A stretch of DNA of 64,000 bases, taken from positions 1-64,000 of the forward strand of contig JAIXMP010000005.1 in the NCBI GenBank assembly GCA_025677815.1, read 5' to 3'. A program made the translations under genes and the position numbers. Below the pieces are notes generated by a model. That model made no database searches and had not been told where the DNA came from. It saw nothing but the letters and a program-made list of their open reading frames with translations. Shown here one piece after another: positions 47,883-60,725 of the stretch. This stretch comes from Phascolomyces articulosus (Eukaryota > Mucoromycota > Mucoromycetes > Mucorales > Lichtheimiaceae). Every line of letters begins with the position of its first letter. Within the stretch, counting starts at the first letter, position 1.

Positions 47883-49815
47883 ATGGGTTTCTTTGAATAT
47901 ATCAATTTAAACAATCGAATTCGTTCATTCCAAAGTCTCAACAAGTTCCGCAACACACCACAAGTGGCAGATCCAATTTGGTGTCCCATTGAAGGTTCTA
48001 TTCCACCATGGGTCAATGGGATTTTATATCGTACAGGTAAAAACACATATTTATAATCAATCCCATAGGAGGATGAAGTATATTGACGGATTCTACGATA
48101 TTATTTAGGACCTGGAAAATATAATCTTGGAGACGATGAAAAACAATACGTAATTCAACACGCGTTTGACGGTCTACCTTTTGTCCATCGCTTTGAGCTT
48201 TCGGCTGAAAAGCAAGCTGTTCGCTATAACAACCGAATGATTGCAGAAGATGTTGAAAGTAATCTCGTCAAGAACCCTAACTCAAATCAAATATTCTTTG
48301 GACATGTACCGACTTGGTCCAATTGGCGCGGATTCATTAATATGCTTGCTCGACTTGGTAGTATTGCGGTTGCTCCAAGCAAGAATGAAAGAGGTCGTTC
48401 TAATGAGATGGTTGGCGTTACAGTGACCCCTAATTTCCCACTACCCTCCAAATTCAGTCTTGCTCCTAATGATGATCATGTTTTGGTGACAAAGACTGAT
48501 GCCAATATTTTACAACACGTCCATTCGACTACTTTGGGTAAGTCTATACTACGTACATGTATAAAATATCAAAAATAAAAATTATATATATTATACATGA
48601 GATTAACAAGAAAGAAAAATGGGTTTATTTGCTTCTTGGATAAATATTATCTATATAGAACCTGAACGACTGTTTGATTATAGTGATTATGATGAAAACT
48701 TTGCTGGTGTACTTTCAGCAGCTCACCACCAAAGAGATCCAAACACAAACGAAACATTCAATTTTTCTATTAACTTTGGACGTGAAACATCCATGACCGT
48801 GTTTTCAATCGATGCTAAAGGAAACAATAAAGTATTGGCCAAAATCACTCAACGCCTTTTACCCAATGGTAAACAATCCAGCATCCTTCCTGCTTATATC
48901 CACTCGTTCTGGCTTACCGAAAATTATGTAATTATTCCTGAATCTCCTCTCCATTACGCAAATAACGGTCTGGATGTTCTGGTCCATGGTGTCATTTCCA
49001 CTGCCATGGCATGGAAAGAAGACAGTCCAACGTATTTACATGTTATTAGTCGCGATCCAAGTGTCGGTCATGTTGTGTCTTTACCTGTGGATAATCCTTT
49101 CTTTACTTTTCATACTGGTAATGCTTGGGATTATGTGGATAAAGATGGTAATCCAGTGTTGGAATTGGAATGTTGTGCAGTGGATAGCGGTGATATTTTA
49201 TATCAAGTGGCTCGCTATGGTGGTATGGAACGTTACGAAGGAGAAAACAAACAGAAGCACCTTACGCCTATGAATCAAGGCAAACAACGTGGCATGACTA
49301 TTCCACCATCGCCCACCACTGAGTTCGGTGATTTCCATCGTTACCGTGCCACATGGAATAAAAAAGCAAAAACAGGCCAAGTTTCTTATAATGTCATTGC
49401 CAAGAACGTTGAGTTCCCACGGTTTGCGCCTCAATTGGCATGTCAAAAAACAAGATATGTTTGGGGATGTCAACATGAATCTGCTACAGCTAATAACAGT
49501 GAAAGATTCAGTTTGATCAAACTGGATACAGAAACTGGTAAAATCACCAAAATCGATCAAGGATGCACCATGTTTTCGGAACCTGTGTTTGTACCCAATC
49601 CAGATAGCAAGACGGGTGATGAAGATGATGGTGCTTTATTAAGTTTTGCCAATTTTATTGATCCTCGTGGTTCTCATCATGATCGTTGTATTCTTTCTGT
49701 TGTGGATGCTAAGACGATGAAGGAAATGGGTCGTTGTGATATTGGACAATTTGTTGCAACTACGTTCCATGGTTCGTTTGTGGATGTTGACTTTGTTAGT
49801 GTTTCTATCAGTTAA
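47883..49815 (+). CDS. Carotenoid cleavage dioxygenase, copy B
   Basis: Exons 47883-48036, 48109-48537 and 48659-49815, 579 aa, with the same intron positions as copy A. All four iron-His contexts and the RTGPGKY motif are kept, so it should be active. Against copy A it carries nine amino-acid changes, all in the first 190 residues (for example Q12R and G23R), and none in exon 3. It sits 730 bp upstream of the P450 pseudogene, on the same strand. A role in apocarotenoid (trisporoid-type) synthesis is inferred from the family and likely organism; the substrate is unknown. Confidence 0.93.
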
Positions 49816-50546
49816 TAGCCATTTTTATATATCCTATTTTTGCAACCCTTTTCTCCATAGTTTGTTATATTAATACCATAAATATATTTTATACCTTTAC
49901 AAGTTTCTATTTTTTTCGATATTAATTTGGTGTATGGTGGTTGTCAGTTTACTACTTGTATTATTCTTTCAAAATTAATATCATCTTGGCCATGTTAGAA
50001 AAAGTGTAGATTCAAATGAGATTTTATACTTTTTTTTTTTTTTTTCGAAATGGCATGTCCGATTCTTTGACCTTATTGAACAAGATTGGAGTTTTTTTTT
50101 TTTTTTTGGATGAAACAAATAAAAAAAACTAGTTATTATTTGTTGGGCATGTGACATGTATTCAAACATCACAGTTCGACTCTTTCACGAGAGGCGCGAG
50201 TTTCCAAAAAAGGGGGGAAAGCATCAGATGCATTTGAGGAGTAAAAGGGTTCATTCTACGCTGCTGATATTTTTTTATTAGTATCAACACCGGGATATAG
50301 TTCAAGGATGCAAAAGATGTATAGTTATTGATTATCCTTGCCGTTACCTTCACTGATTCTTTTGCTGGTTTGTTTTTAATGTTGTTTATCCATCAATTAC
50401 CAATAAAAGTGATTTCATTTTCAAACACGTGCAGGAGCCTATTCCTGATTTGGATTGGATAAAAATCTTAGAAATGCACATTTAGAATTAATGAGGGTTA
50501 GCCCGTCTTCTTTTTCTTTATTTTTCCTTTTTTTTTTTTCGTATCA
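49816..50546. other. Spacer between oxygenase copy B and the P450
   Basis: The first 85 bp match the 3' flank of copy A exactly. The sequence then diverges by small indels up to about 50090. The rest is unique to copy B and contains the P450 leader (CT-rich at 50500-50540). No gene. Confidence 0.5.
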
Positions 50547-52865
50547 ATGTCAAGCAATATTGACCAACCTGTTATTATCCGTTTTTTCCTTACTACTGAC
50601 GGATTAGTAGCAGCGCATTATTATTATTATTATTACTATGGTACACATTATTCGTCGTTGGTGTCATCCACGCAAAAGTTAAAAAAAATCCCCATCCCAA
50701 AAGGACGAATTCCATATTTAGGTACTTGTATAAATATTTATTGAACGTTTTATATATGAATGATTGAATTTCCAGTGCTAATACATAAAAAATATATTCA
50801 GGTCATTTATTCGTCTTAACAAATTCACCATCAAACCAATTAGCGCAGTGGCAAAAGGAATTAGGTAAAGGAAGAAGAAAGCATTTTATAGAAAAAGAGG
50901 TTTCAAGTAGAAAAACAAAATAATGGTATCAAAAAAAAAGTCCAATCATGTGTGTTTCTATGGGAATCAAGCCATGGATCTTTCTAGCAGACCCAGACCT
51001 GGCGCATGACATACTTTCTAGAAACAGTGGAGTTACGTCAAATCATCCATTCCAAACATATACGCATCATTATTATTCAAAGAATAAGGGAATCGTATTT
51101 AATAATCCTTCCCCCGAGTGAAATAAAACAAGGGCCGCAGGTAATAATAGCATCTATCATCCTTTCTTTTCTTTGATTATGTATAAGAACAGAAGAAACA
51201 TCCAAGCAGCTATTTTTTTTTTACTTATAATCTGATTTTGTTTTCTTGATGCATTGTTATAAATGTAATTATCTCTATATAATGGACAGTTTTTCAATTT
51301 ATTTCACCAAAAATAGTTTCTGGATTAAACCATATTCTTGAACCTGAAGCTGATATTTTGGTACAAAATTTATTGGATGCATCATCATCAACTGACAAAG
51401 GTCAACAGCAGCAGGTCGATATTCTTAAGCCACTACAGCTTGCTGCAATGAATATTATCTTGAATATTGGATTTAGAAAACGCGCAGTATCTGTGGATGA
51501 TCCATTGTTTCAGTCCGTATTGAGTAATTTAGAAAAAGCAGTCGGGCACGCAAATATGGTACGTGACATGAGAACGTTTTTACCAGCTTTTTCGATTTTG
51601 ATTACTTTTTTCGACCAGGAATGAAAAGCTTTATTGAAGAGGAAACAAACCCATTATATCGTCAACTAGTCAAAGAAGCTCTCGAAAGTAACTCGGATTG
51701 TCTTGTAAAAAAATTAAGCCAGTTAGATCATATGGATGAAAAGCCATTATGGTTACAATGAGTAAGATATAATATATGTAACGTTTATTTTTTTTTCATC
51801 ATGAAACTGTAATACATATTACATATAGTTAGAAACTAACATTATCTTATGGGGAATAATATTATGTGTTATACATAAAAAATAGATGATGTGATTGCAG
51901 GTGGAAGTGGTACTACTGCAATTACAGCTGCATGGGCTTTGGTTATCTTATGTCGCTACCAGGATACACAGAGGGCAATTCGAAATGAAGTGGATCAATT
52001 TATTGCAACACAAGGCCGATTGCCTACATTTGCCGACAGACTATCTACCTTTGTTAATTTCTGTACAAAAGGAATGCATGCGATTTCGAGTAACAAGTTC
52101 TTTTGGTTTGCTTCACGAAACAACAAAAGATGGTAAAGTAGAAATTATTTAAATAAAACCGTGGATTTTTGAATCTTTTTTGTTGACACATTCATTTTTT
52201 CTTATGTAAATGGAAATGAAACAATTTTCTAATTATTAATTCCTTTTTTTTTTTTTTTTTGGTTCAACTATCATAGTGACTTGTCGTGGATATTTTATAC
52301 CCAAGGGTACTACAATATGCTAGCAATATGCTAGCTATTCATATGAATCCAGACGTGTATGATAACCCTGAAAAATTTATTCCTGATCGTTTTATGAATC
52401 GTTTAAAGCCCATGGCAGCATGTGCTCATGCAAATATTTCAGAGCGGGATCATTTTGTATTTGGATGGGGCCGGTAAATAATATATTGAGAATCCAAAGA
52501 TTGTATTATAAACACTATAATCGTATTAACCACTATTATATATATATATATACCACAACAATAAATAGACGTGCTTGTCCAGGAATACATATGGTAGGAT
52601 TATTATGGGACACTTTTATATAGAGTGGAGTTAGGTTAATGACATTGCTGAACTTTTTTTTTACGCATTTTGTTTATAGGCTGAGGTGGAAATATACAAT
52701 ATCTTGGTGCGGTTGTTGGCAAAGGCAACTATTAATCCAATAACTGATAGCAATGGAAATCCCGTATACCCAGATATTGACAATATAGATGATGCTGGTG
52801 TCGTTATTCTACCAAAAGACAGAATTCTTTGTATAACTAAACGAACTGATATTTCTACCGTATAA
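50547..52865 (+). pseudogene. Cytochrome P450, full length but disrupted
   Basis: P450 landmarks appear in order: an N-terminal anchor region with a poly-Tyr run, the Pro-rich hinge (KKIPIPKGRIPYLG), the B-C region (KPWIFLADPDLAHDILS), an I-helix AGGSGTT motif (the acidic residue replaced by Gly), PERF-like FIPDRF and the haem loop FGWGRRACPGIHM rebuilt by splicing 52473 to 52569, with the last exon at 52680-52865. Lesions include a TGA for Trp at 51119-51121, a frameshift near 51594, a stop near 51759, a frame change near 52055, an 11-bp tandem duplication at 52314-52335 and a frame loss at the third exon. It should not make enzyme. By position it was the oxygenase's partner, perhaps hydroxylating an apocarotenoid. 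Confidence 0.85.
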
Positions 52866-53112
52866 TTTAATAGATAAAATAAAAAATGTCAATAATAACA
52901 AATATCACTACCTTTACAGGTATAATACAAGTAAACATTCAATAGTCTCATATTTTTAACAAAATAAGTTTCTCCTTGGACAGTTAGCGTAAGAGAATGC
53001 TGAACGATTTATATAGCTATTTGTTTAAATATAAATAAAAATGTATAAGTGTAGCTTTGGTACTTAATAAATTATATGGGTACCAACAGGTTATATTGTA
53101 ATTCTTTCATTA

Positions 53113-56100
53113 TTAAAGTGAAAAAGGAGCGGATGCACGGATATCACGACTACTTGCACCAATATGCAAAGTGTATTGTCCCGGCGAAGGTATAATCCAT
53201 GTATGAGTATTCGTATCCCAAATACTAAGTTCAGTTTTTAAAAGTTGAAATGATACTATCTTTTCCTCATCCTGCTCGAGAAACACCTTTTCAAAACCGC
53301 GCAAGACTTTGGGAGGTTCTCCTGCATTTTCTGGGAATGAGAGATAGGCCTGCACCACTTCTGCACCACTGGTTTGTCCTATATTGCGGACTGATATCAG
53401 AGCTTCCACATGTTCTTTGTCAAGGACTTGTACTTGAAGATCGTTGTAACTAAAAGTGGTATATGACAATCCAAATCCAAATTCAAACAGTGGGTCGATT
53501 CCTTTGGCATCGAACCATCGATATCCAAGCAACAACTTTTCCTTATACGAAACCTGTCATTTTTTTTATGTTATAAGTTCCGTTAATTCAATATTAAATA
53601 TACTACGAAATAAGGATAGTGTACGTTGAATATTTTATTCTTTTATCCTTACCTCATGTTCAAATAATGATATGTCAGATGGATAATCATCATAGTTCTT
53701 TGCGATCGTAAATGGAAGGCGCGCAGACGGGTTTATATCACCAAATAGAATATCGGCTAATGCATGGCCTGATTCTTGACCAGGATAGCCCGCCCATACA
53801 ATTGCTTTTACATTTGGATGATTTGCAAATGGAAGATCAATAGGTGCACCTGAATGAATGACAACAATTGTATTTTCACAAACGTTTGAGATATGGTTGA
53901 TCTATGTAATAAAAGTAATTATTATAGAATAGTTAGTTTCCATCGTATTCACTATATCGTATCATTAAACTTAAAATACTGTTCTTTTTGTAAATGTTTT
54001 TTACATACAATAAGAAGATGTTGTGGGTCAACCCCATAGAAAGGACGATCAATTCCCTCAGCAGCAAATGCACTTCCAAATACAATACATGTATCTGGTG
54101 CTGATACAGTCGTTGATACAATTGTAAGAACATCTGAAACCAGGCTTGTATCTTGTAAAATGGCCTTTACTTCTATGAACTCATTCTTGGCACGTTCTGT
54201 AATTCCTTCTAAAGGCTATAATATCTCCGCGAAAATAAGATGATGAATAGCACAATCAATTACTGCATAGAATATTATAATGCCTAAGAAAAAGAGAGAA
54301 TATCATTTACAGTAATAAGATAAGGGTAATGCGCTGAACCTGAACCACCACCCATTGCAATAGAACCATCTGGACACATATTTAATGGGCAGGAATTTGG
54401 TGGTCTATTCGTATATGCATCCAAATATGAATTTTTTGTTCCTCAGCAATAAACATACAATTTTTACTTTATGATTACAACTTACAATACTCCTGCCCCA
54501 GCATCACTTCCTGCAACTACAATTTGTCGTTCATGTAGTTTATCCCCTCGAATTGGTAAGATGTTGTTCCTGTTTCGTAACAAGATAGTAGATGCAGCAC
54601 CCATTTTTCGAATACCTTCTTTGTGATTTCTTTGTACATCCACACCAGGATCCAACAGTGCCCCACTTATCACGGGGATATTTGTATTAACTTGAACTTC
54701 TGGAAAATTCTGTAATTTATTAAGTTCTTACTACAGAACTGTATTTGTTTGTAGCTAAAAAAAAGTTTATTTGCGTATATGGACTTACTTGATCTTGGCC
54801 AACCTAAAATATATTTTTATATATACCATTTTAATTAATTTACTTAATCTGTCAATAAATGTGTCTAAATATTACCTTGTAAAAAGTAGCCACAATGCGC
54901 TCCACCATGTTATTAAGCTATCATTTGATGTACAGTAAATTTAATAATAATTGAGTAACCATAGCATTTCCAAATCCGATAGATTGCTTTACCGTTTGTA
55001 GTGAGACTTGTCCACGTTCAACCGCTGTCTTCAGTTTATCACCATAATAATTTCCTCGACCAAGATTCATTTCCATATCTAATCCTGCATTGGCAGCTTT
55101 TGCTGTAGAGTGGGTAGCTCCCCAATCGCTCATGACCCATCCCTTGAACCCCATTTCTTCACGAAGATCATGTGTTAATAACTCTTCGTTCTCACATGCA
55201 TAAACGTCATTCACTTTGTTGTAACCACACATGATAGCACCCACTTCAGCTTCAACAGCTCTTTGAAATGGCCACAAATACAATTCATGTAATGTACGCT
55301 CATCAATATTACTCGACATCTAAAAAAAAAAGTCATTTTAAAGGGTGGTTCATAAAAACAGAGACGTCTGTAGGCTGATTTCCCCTGAATAAAAATAGCA
55401 CCTTGGTAAGCAACAAAAGTTTTGAAAAACCTACATGTTTTCGATATGTTTCTTGGTTATTCGCTGTATAATGTTTTACTGTAGCAATCTAATTGTATCA
55501 TGTCAGAGAATCATACATGTCTCAAGAAAGAGAGAAGCAAAAAAAAAAAAAAAAGATCAAAACTTACAACACCTTGGCTTTGGGCACCTTTAATTGTTTC
55601 AACTGTTGTTATGCCACTCAATACTGGATCCTAAAAGTAAAAATCGAAAACAGGTTCAATCTCATTTGGCCATAAATAATGCTTAGGGGAAAAGCAAAAA
55701 ATAACATATTTACTTCACCAAATGCTTCCCAGTTTCTTCCTGCACGAGGATTACGAAGTAAATCATTTGCTGGACCTAACCAAACATTAATGCCTTTATC
55801 ATAAAACTCCTGAGCGATATTAACACCTCTTTGATAGATTAATTCTCGATCAAAGGAAGCAGCAGCATTAATCCCAGAAGTAAAGACACTTGTTTTCTTC
55901 GAACCTCGTACACCCATTGGACCATCATTTAAACAAAGCGCAGGAAAGCGGGATGTTTTGGCTGTATTACCCGTACATGGTCCATTAGTACTAATCGTCA
56001 ATTGGACTTTTTCATCGATAGTCATTGTTTCGACTATAGAACGTGCTATCTCGTAAGATTCAATCCATGAACGTTCATCTACTGCAATTGTTACTATTAC

Positions 56101-56154
56101 ATTATTTACAAGTAATAGTATCCAACACGTCACCAAGATTCCATATTGTTGCAT
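53113..56154 (-). CDS. GH3 family beta-glucosidase, secreted
   Basis: Eleven exons: 56154-55714, 55630-55568, 55488-55435, 55319-54960, 54917-54876, 54803-54789, 54709-54486, 54404-54311, 54215-54009, 53901-53653 and 53553-53113, giving 729 aa. A signal peptide (LVTCWILLLVNNVIVTIAVD) opens the protein. GH3 N-terminal blocks are LNDGPMGVRG, NVWLGPANDLLRNPRAGRNWE and KHYTANNQE, then the nucleophile D251 in VMSDWGAT. The C-terminal domain has LLRNRNNILPI, MGGGSGSAHYPY, a glucosidase-type VWAGYPGQESGHALADILFGD and a fibronectin-III-like end (EFGFGLSYTTF). It hydrolyses terminal beta-glucosides (cellobiose or glycosylated metabolites). The exon 4 donor (GTTACT) and the 15-nt exon 6 are the least certain. 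It is tail-to-tail with the P450 pseudogene. Confidence 0.9.
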
Positions 56155-58971
56155 TATATTGTGTGAATTGAAACAATCAGTAGTTAAATGAAGAAAAAAA
56201 TAGGGAAGAAGAAAAAGGATGGCGATGGCGATGATAATGCATATTAAATGGTTTCTTATACGCCAACTGATCTGTTCCTCTATTCTCTCCTTAAGGTATC
56301 CTTTTCCTCCTGTTTTTCTTCTCCTTCTTCTCTTTTTTTCCCCTCCTAGATAGTATTATATATTGTAGAGTTATCTTAGAAGCCATTTCCGACCTTAAAA
56401 TCTGATTATATAAAAGACACTGTTTTTCTTCTAGGGGAAACGCAAAAAACTGTGGTGGTAGTTTAGTATGACAAGTAATACCCATCATTTTTTTTTTCGA
56501 ATGCCAACAATTACTTATTACTTTTGTTGAGAGACCCGTTACAAATGCTGCGGTACATTTTTTTTTCTAAAGTATATAAACTATTTCTTTTTCTTGGGTA
56601 TCGCATTTTTTTTTAAAAAAGAAGGGTATGCGCAGAATAATGTTGTTAAGGTTAGCAGAAATAATTGGACTTTAGAAAAAAAGAGGTGTTTCACTAGTTA
56701 TATCAAACAGTTTTCTTTTTTAAAAAGGCAATGGAGATTTTTACTGGATATAGTACTACCACTATTTTTCATGACAGCTCTTCTTGTAAGTATCCATCTA
56801 CACTTGTCAAATTAGAAAAAAAACAATATTTACGGTTTTTTTTTTCATTAACACATATCCAATGTCTGCTGGAAAAAAATAAACTTTATTTACCAAGTAT
56901 GGACATCCTCTCCGGAATTAATATTATTCTTGATTTCCTTTACAGCAGAAAAAAACCTATGATTTATATGAAGTGTGATCGCGTTGTTGATATTATCACA
57001 TATTGCATAGGCTAGCGTCTAAATAGGTCTGTGTTTGTAATTTTTCACTACACTGGTAAATTTCCGTTTCCAGTAAAAGAATTATATTTTTACGGTTAAT
57101 ATTATTCTAGTAGTAATTCAAAATAGAAGAAGTAATCAGAATTATTATAACGTATCATAAACTATCGAGTAATCCTTCTTGATTTTGGATGGCTTGAATA
57201 TATTGGAGGAGGTATATATTATAGTCGGTTAAACATTACACACTAATAATTCATTTATTGTCACATTACAGCAAGCAGAGCACTTTTGTTTTTGTCATTC
57301 ACTATGTATGTAAAAGAAAAAAAAATCATTGAACCTGCATAAAATAATCATGGGAAATATAATAATGCTTTAAAGACAAAAAACAAGTCTTCTTGACAAT
57401 AATCGTCAAGATGGACCATTGTAAAATTTGATTGCGTTTGAACTAATCCAAATGTGGTAATTCCAATTTGGTACAACAGATCCGTTCCTCGGCATACTTC
57501 GGAACTATTCATACCATTCCATTCATCTTTTTTTTTTTTCCTTCATTCACTATTCCTCCATTTAATAATAGGATAATAAGAATAAGTGTTTTTAATTTTG
57601 AACAAAAAAAGAAAACCATTGTTATTTATCAAATAAATAAGAAGAGAATTTAGGTGATGATGAACGGACCAACAAATTGATTGTAACACGAATGTTATCA
57701 TATTTATTATATTTGCTCAACAAGAACAAGTCAGGATATTATTTGGAGTTATATATAATACGTAGTTACATAGCAACGCTATATAAATAATAAAAATATG
57801 GATTGTATTTTTATTTTTACTATGGTGACTATTTCACATGGTGACCGTGTAAATCATCAATCACGAGTTGCTTGATACAATTGTAAAGTGATTATATAAC
57901 AAAAACTATATAACGTTTCAGACGACTCTTTTTTTTTTATAAACATACGCCATATTCTTTCAATGTCGCTTGTGGTGATGAAAAGTGAACACATACCCCC
58001 TTATTATACTATTATTAGCAACAATAGTATCCATATATCCTATATACCATAATGTAATCCAACAGCGAGGGTTACAATGAATTTATATGGTTAAATAAGC
58101 TAACACACTTCTTTGTTATTCGAGCATATAAATAAAGAAAGATAAGGCTGAGTTTATTAGTGATGAACAGATGATGGTGAGGATGTTAAATAATGATGGA
58201 TGATCATCTTTTATAATATCGTTCAGTAGTATTCTAACATCATCGTCTATTATTGTTTTATTTTTTCATTATTATTATGACTCCTCCTCCTCCTCCTCCT
58301 CCCCCCCAAGTCGGAGACGATCCGAAAAAAGTTTATAAAATGTAATTATAAATTAGTTACATCTAAAAAAAGAAGAAGTTAGCAATAATCAAATTATATT
58401 TAACAATAAAAATATTCAAACTAGTTCGTCCGATATAGACATCCGTGAGAAAAGAATGGAATCGTTTTCTCATTAAAGGTTATATATATATATGTTACAA
58501 TGTAATCTATCATTTAAAACAATATATTTCTGTATGTAATAAAATTTCAATAGTAATATTATATAAATGTGAAACTCTAACGTAAAGAAAAGTTTCTTGT
58601 CGTCATGAAAGTAATTTTACCGCCATTTTTTAGGGGTTAAAATAAGGGAGAAGCATGAGCCACCATCCCATCCGTACATCCATACTCACACACATCCCCC
58701 ATCCATTATCACCATTACACCCAAAACATTACTTTCCACACATAACACGAACGTTATTTTATTATTATTATTTATTATTTACAATTATTATTACTATATA
58801 ACAATAATAGCCACCTATATTTTCTCTTCTTTTCTTTCTTTCTCTCTTTTTTTTTTTTTTTTTCTTCTTTGGTTTTACATAAACATATTTTTATATATAA
58901 CATTTTTAATATACATATTAATTATCTATTTAAACAATAAATCAAACTAGCATCATCATCATCATACGGTA
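56155..58971. other. Long intergenic region, no gene seen
   Basis: AT-rich spacer holding the promoters of the divergent GH3 and cyclin genes. It includes a (TCC)n run at 58280-58305, a long pyrimidine tract at 58800-58870 and a (CAT)n run just before the cyclin ATG. Small frames at 56594-56815 and 56731-57015 have no domain. Confidence 0.5.
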
Positions 58972-59693
58972 ATGCATCAGCAAGAACGATTATCAGACTT
59001 TATGGAACGACCTCTTAGTCTATCATTTCTAAAATATATCAGTGACCAAGCATCCCTTGTCATACCATGCCATACAACCACCAAAACGACACATACAGTT
59101 GTACCTCCATTATCTAATTTCATCAATTTCTTGGTGCGTCGTTCAACTGTAGGTCCTGGAACATTATTAGCTGTATTAGTTTTACTCGATCGTTTACGGA
59201 ATCGTTTAGCTCCTATTGCAAAAGGAATGCCATGTACGCGACAACGCATCTTTCTTGCCACATTGATCGTTACTTGTAAACTTTTAAATGACACAGCTCC
59301 CAAAAATCGTCATTGGACACACTATGCTCATTATTTTACAGTGGAAGAAATTAACCTTATGGAAAAGCAACTCTTGGCACTTTTGGTAAAGTTTCTTATT
59401 ATCAATAAATCTGAAATAGTAATTGTTTGATTTGTTATTATTAACAGGAAAGCAACACATTTTTTTTTGTACAATAGGATTTCGAACTATCTATTTCACT
59501 CAATGATCTTTATACAATGTTGATTCGATTTGAACTTAGTCATACGAGTACATCATCCATGATAACAGCGAGTTCATGTAAGAAGACACTGGTGAATGCA
59601 ACGAATAGTATGATCATTGGTACAAGTTCTATCCATCAACATATTCCCGGTGTCTGTGGTAATCAACGATCACTACGCCGTCTTCCCCCTTAA
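58972..59693 (+). CDS. Pcl/Pho80-type cyclin
   Basis: Two exons, 58972-59385 and 59478-59693, give 209 aa. The cyclin box covers about residues 40-155: FINFLVRRSTVGPGTLLAVLVLLDRLR, then CTRQRIFLATLIVTCKLLNDTAPKNRHWTHYA, then FTVEEINLMEKQLLALLDFELSIS. The phrase KLLND...NRHW and the ending MEKQLLALLDF are typical of the Pcl1/2-like group that binds Pho85-type kinases in cell-cycle and morphogenesis control. The kinase partner is inferred. The long 5' flank and trinucleotide-rich leader suggest a regulated gene. Confidence 0.88.
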
Positions 59694-60295
59694 AAAAAAC
59701 TTAACCCTGTGTATTTACTTTTTTTTTCCCTAAACACATAAACATAAAAACACACATCCTCTCCCACCCACTTATATAAATACTGATATACATAATTACC
59801 AGCAATCACTCAATCATTCTATTTATCCATCCATCTAAATCGTCCTTTTTTTTTACCAACTTTACCTATTACCCTATTCTATAATATTTCTCAATTTCCA
59901 TACGCATTTGTTTTATTACATATTTCTTTTACGCAAGAACAACATTCATCATCATCTTCCACATACTATTGCAATACTTCTTCCTTTTTATTACGTCAAA
60001 ACCACATATATATTACTGTTTATAACTTATGGCATTCTTCTATCCCTTTTCCTCTTCATCCCATCATTGTTTTTCATTTTTTGCATTCTCCCTTTATATA
60101 TACAAACACAATTTTAGATAGTTAATTATGAGCTATATGTATATGACATGGCCCCCTCCATTTATTTCTTCTTAGTAACAACAATTATAATTTATATCAT
60201 TACTTTTTATGTTGCATTGTTGTAATGACAACAACATCATAATACGCTGTATATATAAATACATAAACATTTAACCCATCTTCTTTTCTTTGTGT
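59694..60295. other. Convergent 3' flanks, no gene seen
   Basis: C/T-rich 3' UTR of the cyclin, then AT-rich DNA. The hydrophobic frame at 59908-60117 is a composition artefact. Confidence 0.5.
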
Positions 60296-60532
60296 CTACC
60301 AAGTGTTTGAAAATCCTCCTTCGTTCCAACCTCCGTCACTACTGTTAGTAGAGTTCCATGCAGGTTCAACCTCAGGTTCATCCCCCCATCCTTCTACTAC
60401 AACATCGTCGAATGGATCTTGCTTAGTAATGTCTTTAGGTACTTCTATGACAGTTGGTTCTTTTGTTTTTTCCCATTGTTGTTTTGGTAACCATTTCGGA
60501 TTTCCTGGGTGACTTGGTGGTTCAGTTGCCAT
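60296..60532 (-). CDS. Small acidic Trp-rich protein, unknown
   Basis: Intact 78-aa single-exon frame with good codon use. It starts MATEPPSHPGNPKWLPKQQW and has an acidic, Trp-rich C-terminal half with repeated Trp-centred motifs (EGWGDE, EPAWN, GGWNEGG) ending in SNTW. It has no membrane segment. Such W-in-acidic-context motifs are often short linear binding sites, as in adaptor-binding or coat-associated proteins, but I do not recognise a family. It is head-to-tail with the long OB-fold gene. Confidence 0.65.
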   Translation of the reverse strand: MATEPPSHPGNPKWLPKQQWEKTKEPTVIEVPKDITKQDPFDDVVVEGWGDEPEVEPAWNSTNSSDGGWNEGGFSNTW

Positions 60533-60725
60533 TTCAGAATGGGTTCCAGTTTTTTTTTCTTAAAAAAAAAGAGGAGAAGGAAGTAGGTTTTGAGCGCGGA
60601 GAAAAAGAAAAAAAAAACCTGTCTGTCGCATTAATATAATAATAATCTCAGGTTCCTTTTTCATACATTTAGTTTTAACCCAACATGTTGATGAAAATCA
60701 TAATACATTAGAATATTTTTTATTA

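Larger units (their letters stand above)
47497..52949 (+). repeat. Duplicated segment, copy B (carotenoid oxygenase + P450)
   Basis: Same orientation as copy A at 16084-19270. It holds the oxygenase gene and a full-length, though broken, P450. The upstream flank carries small indels relative to copy A, for example an extra block of about 20 bp near 47555. Homology ends about 80 bp after the P450 stop. Confidence 0.9.
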
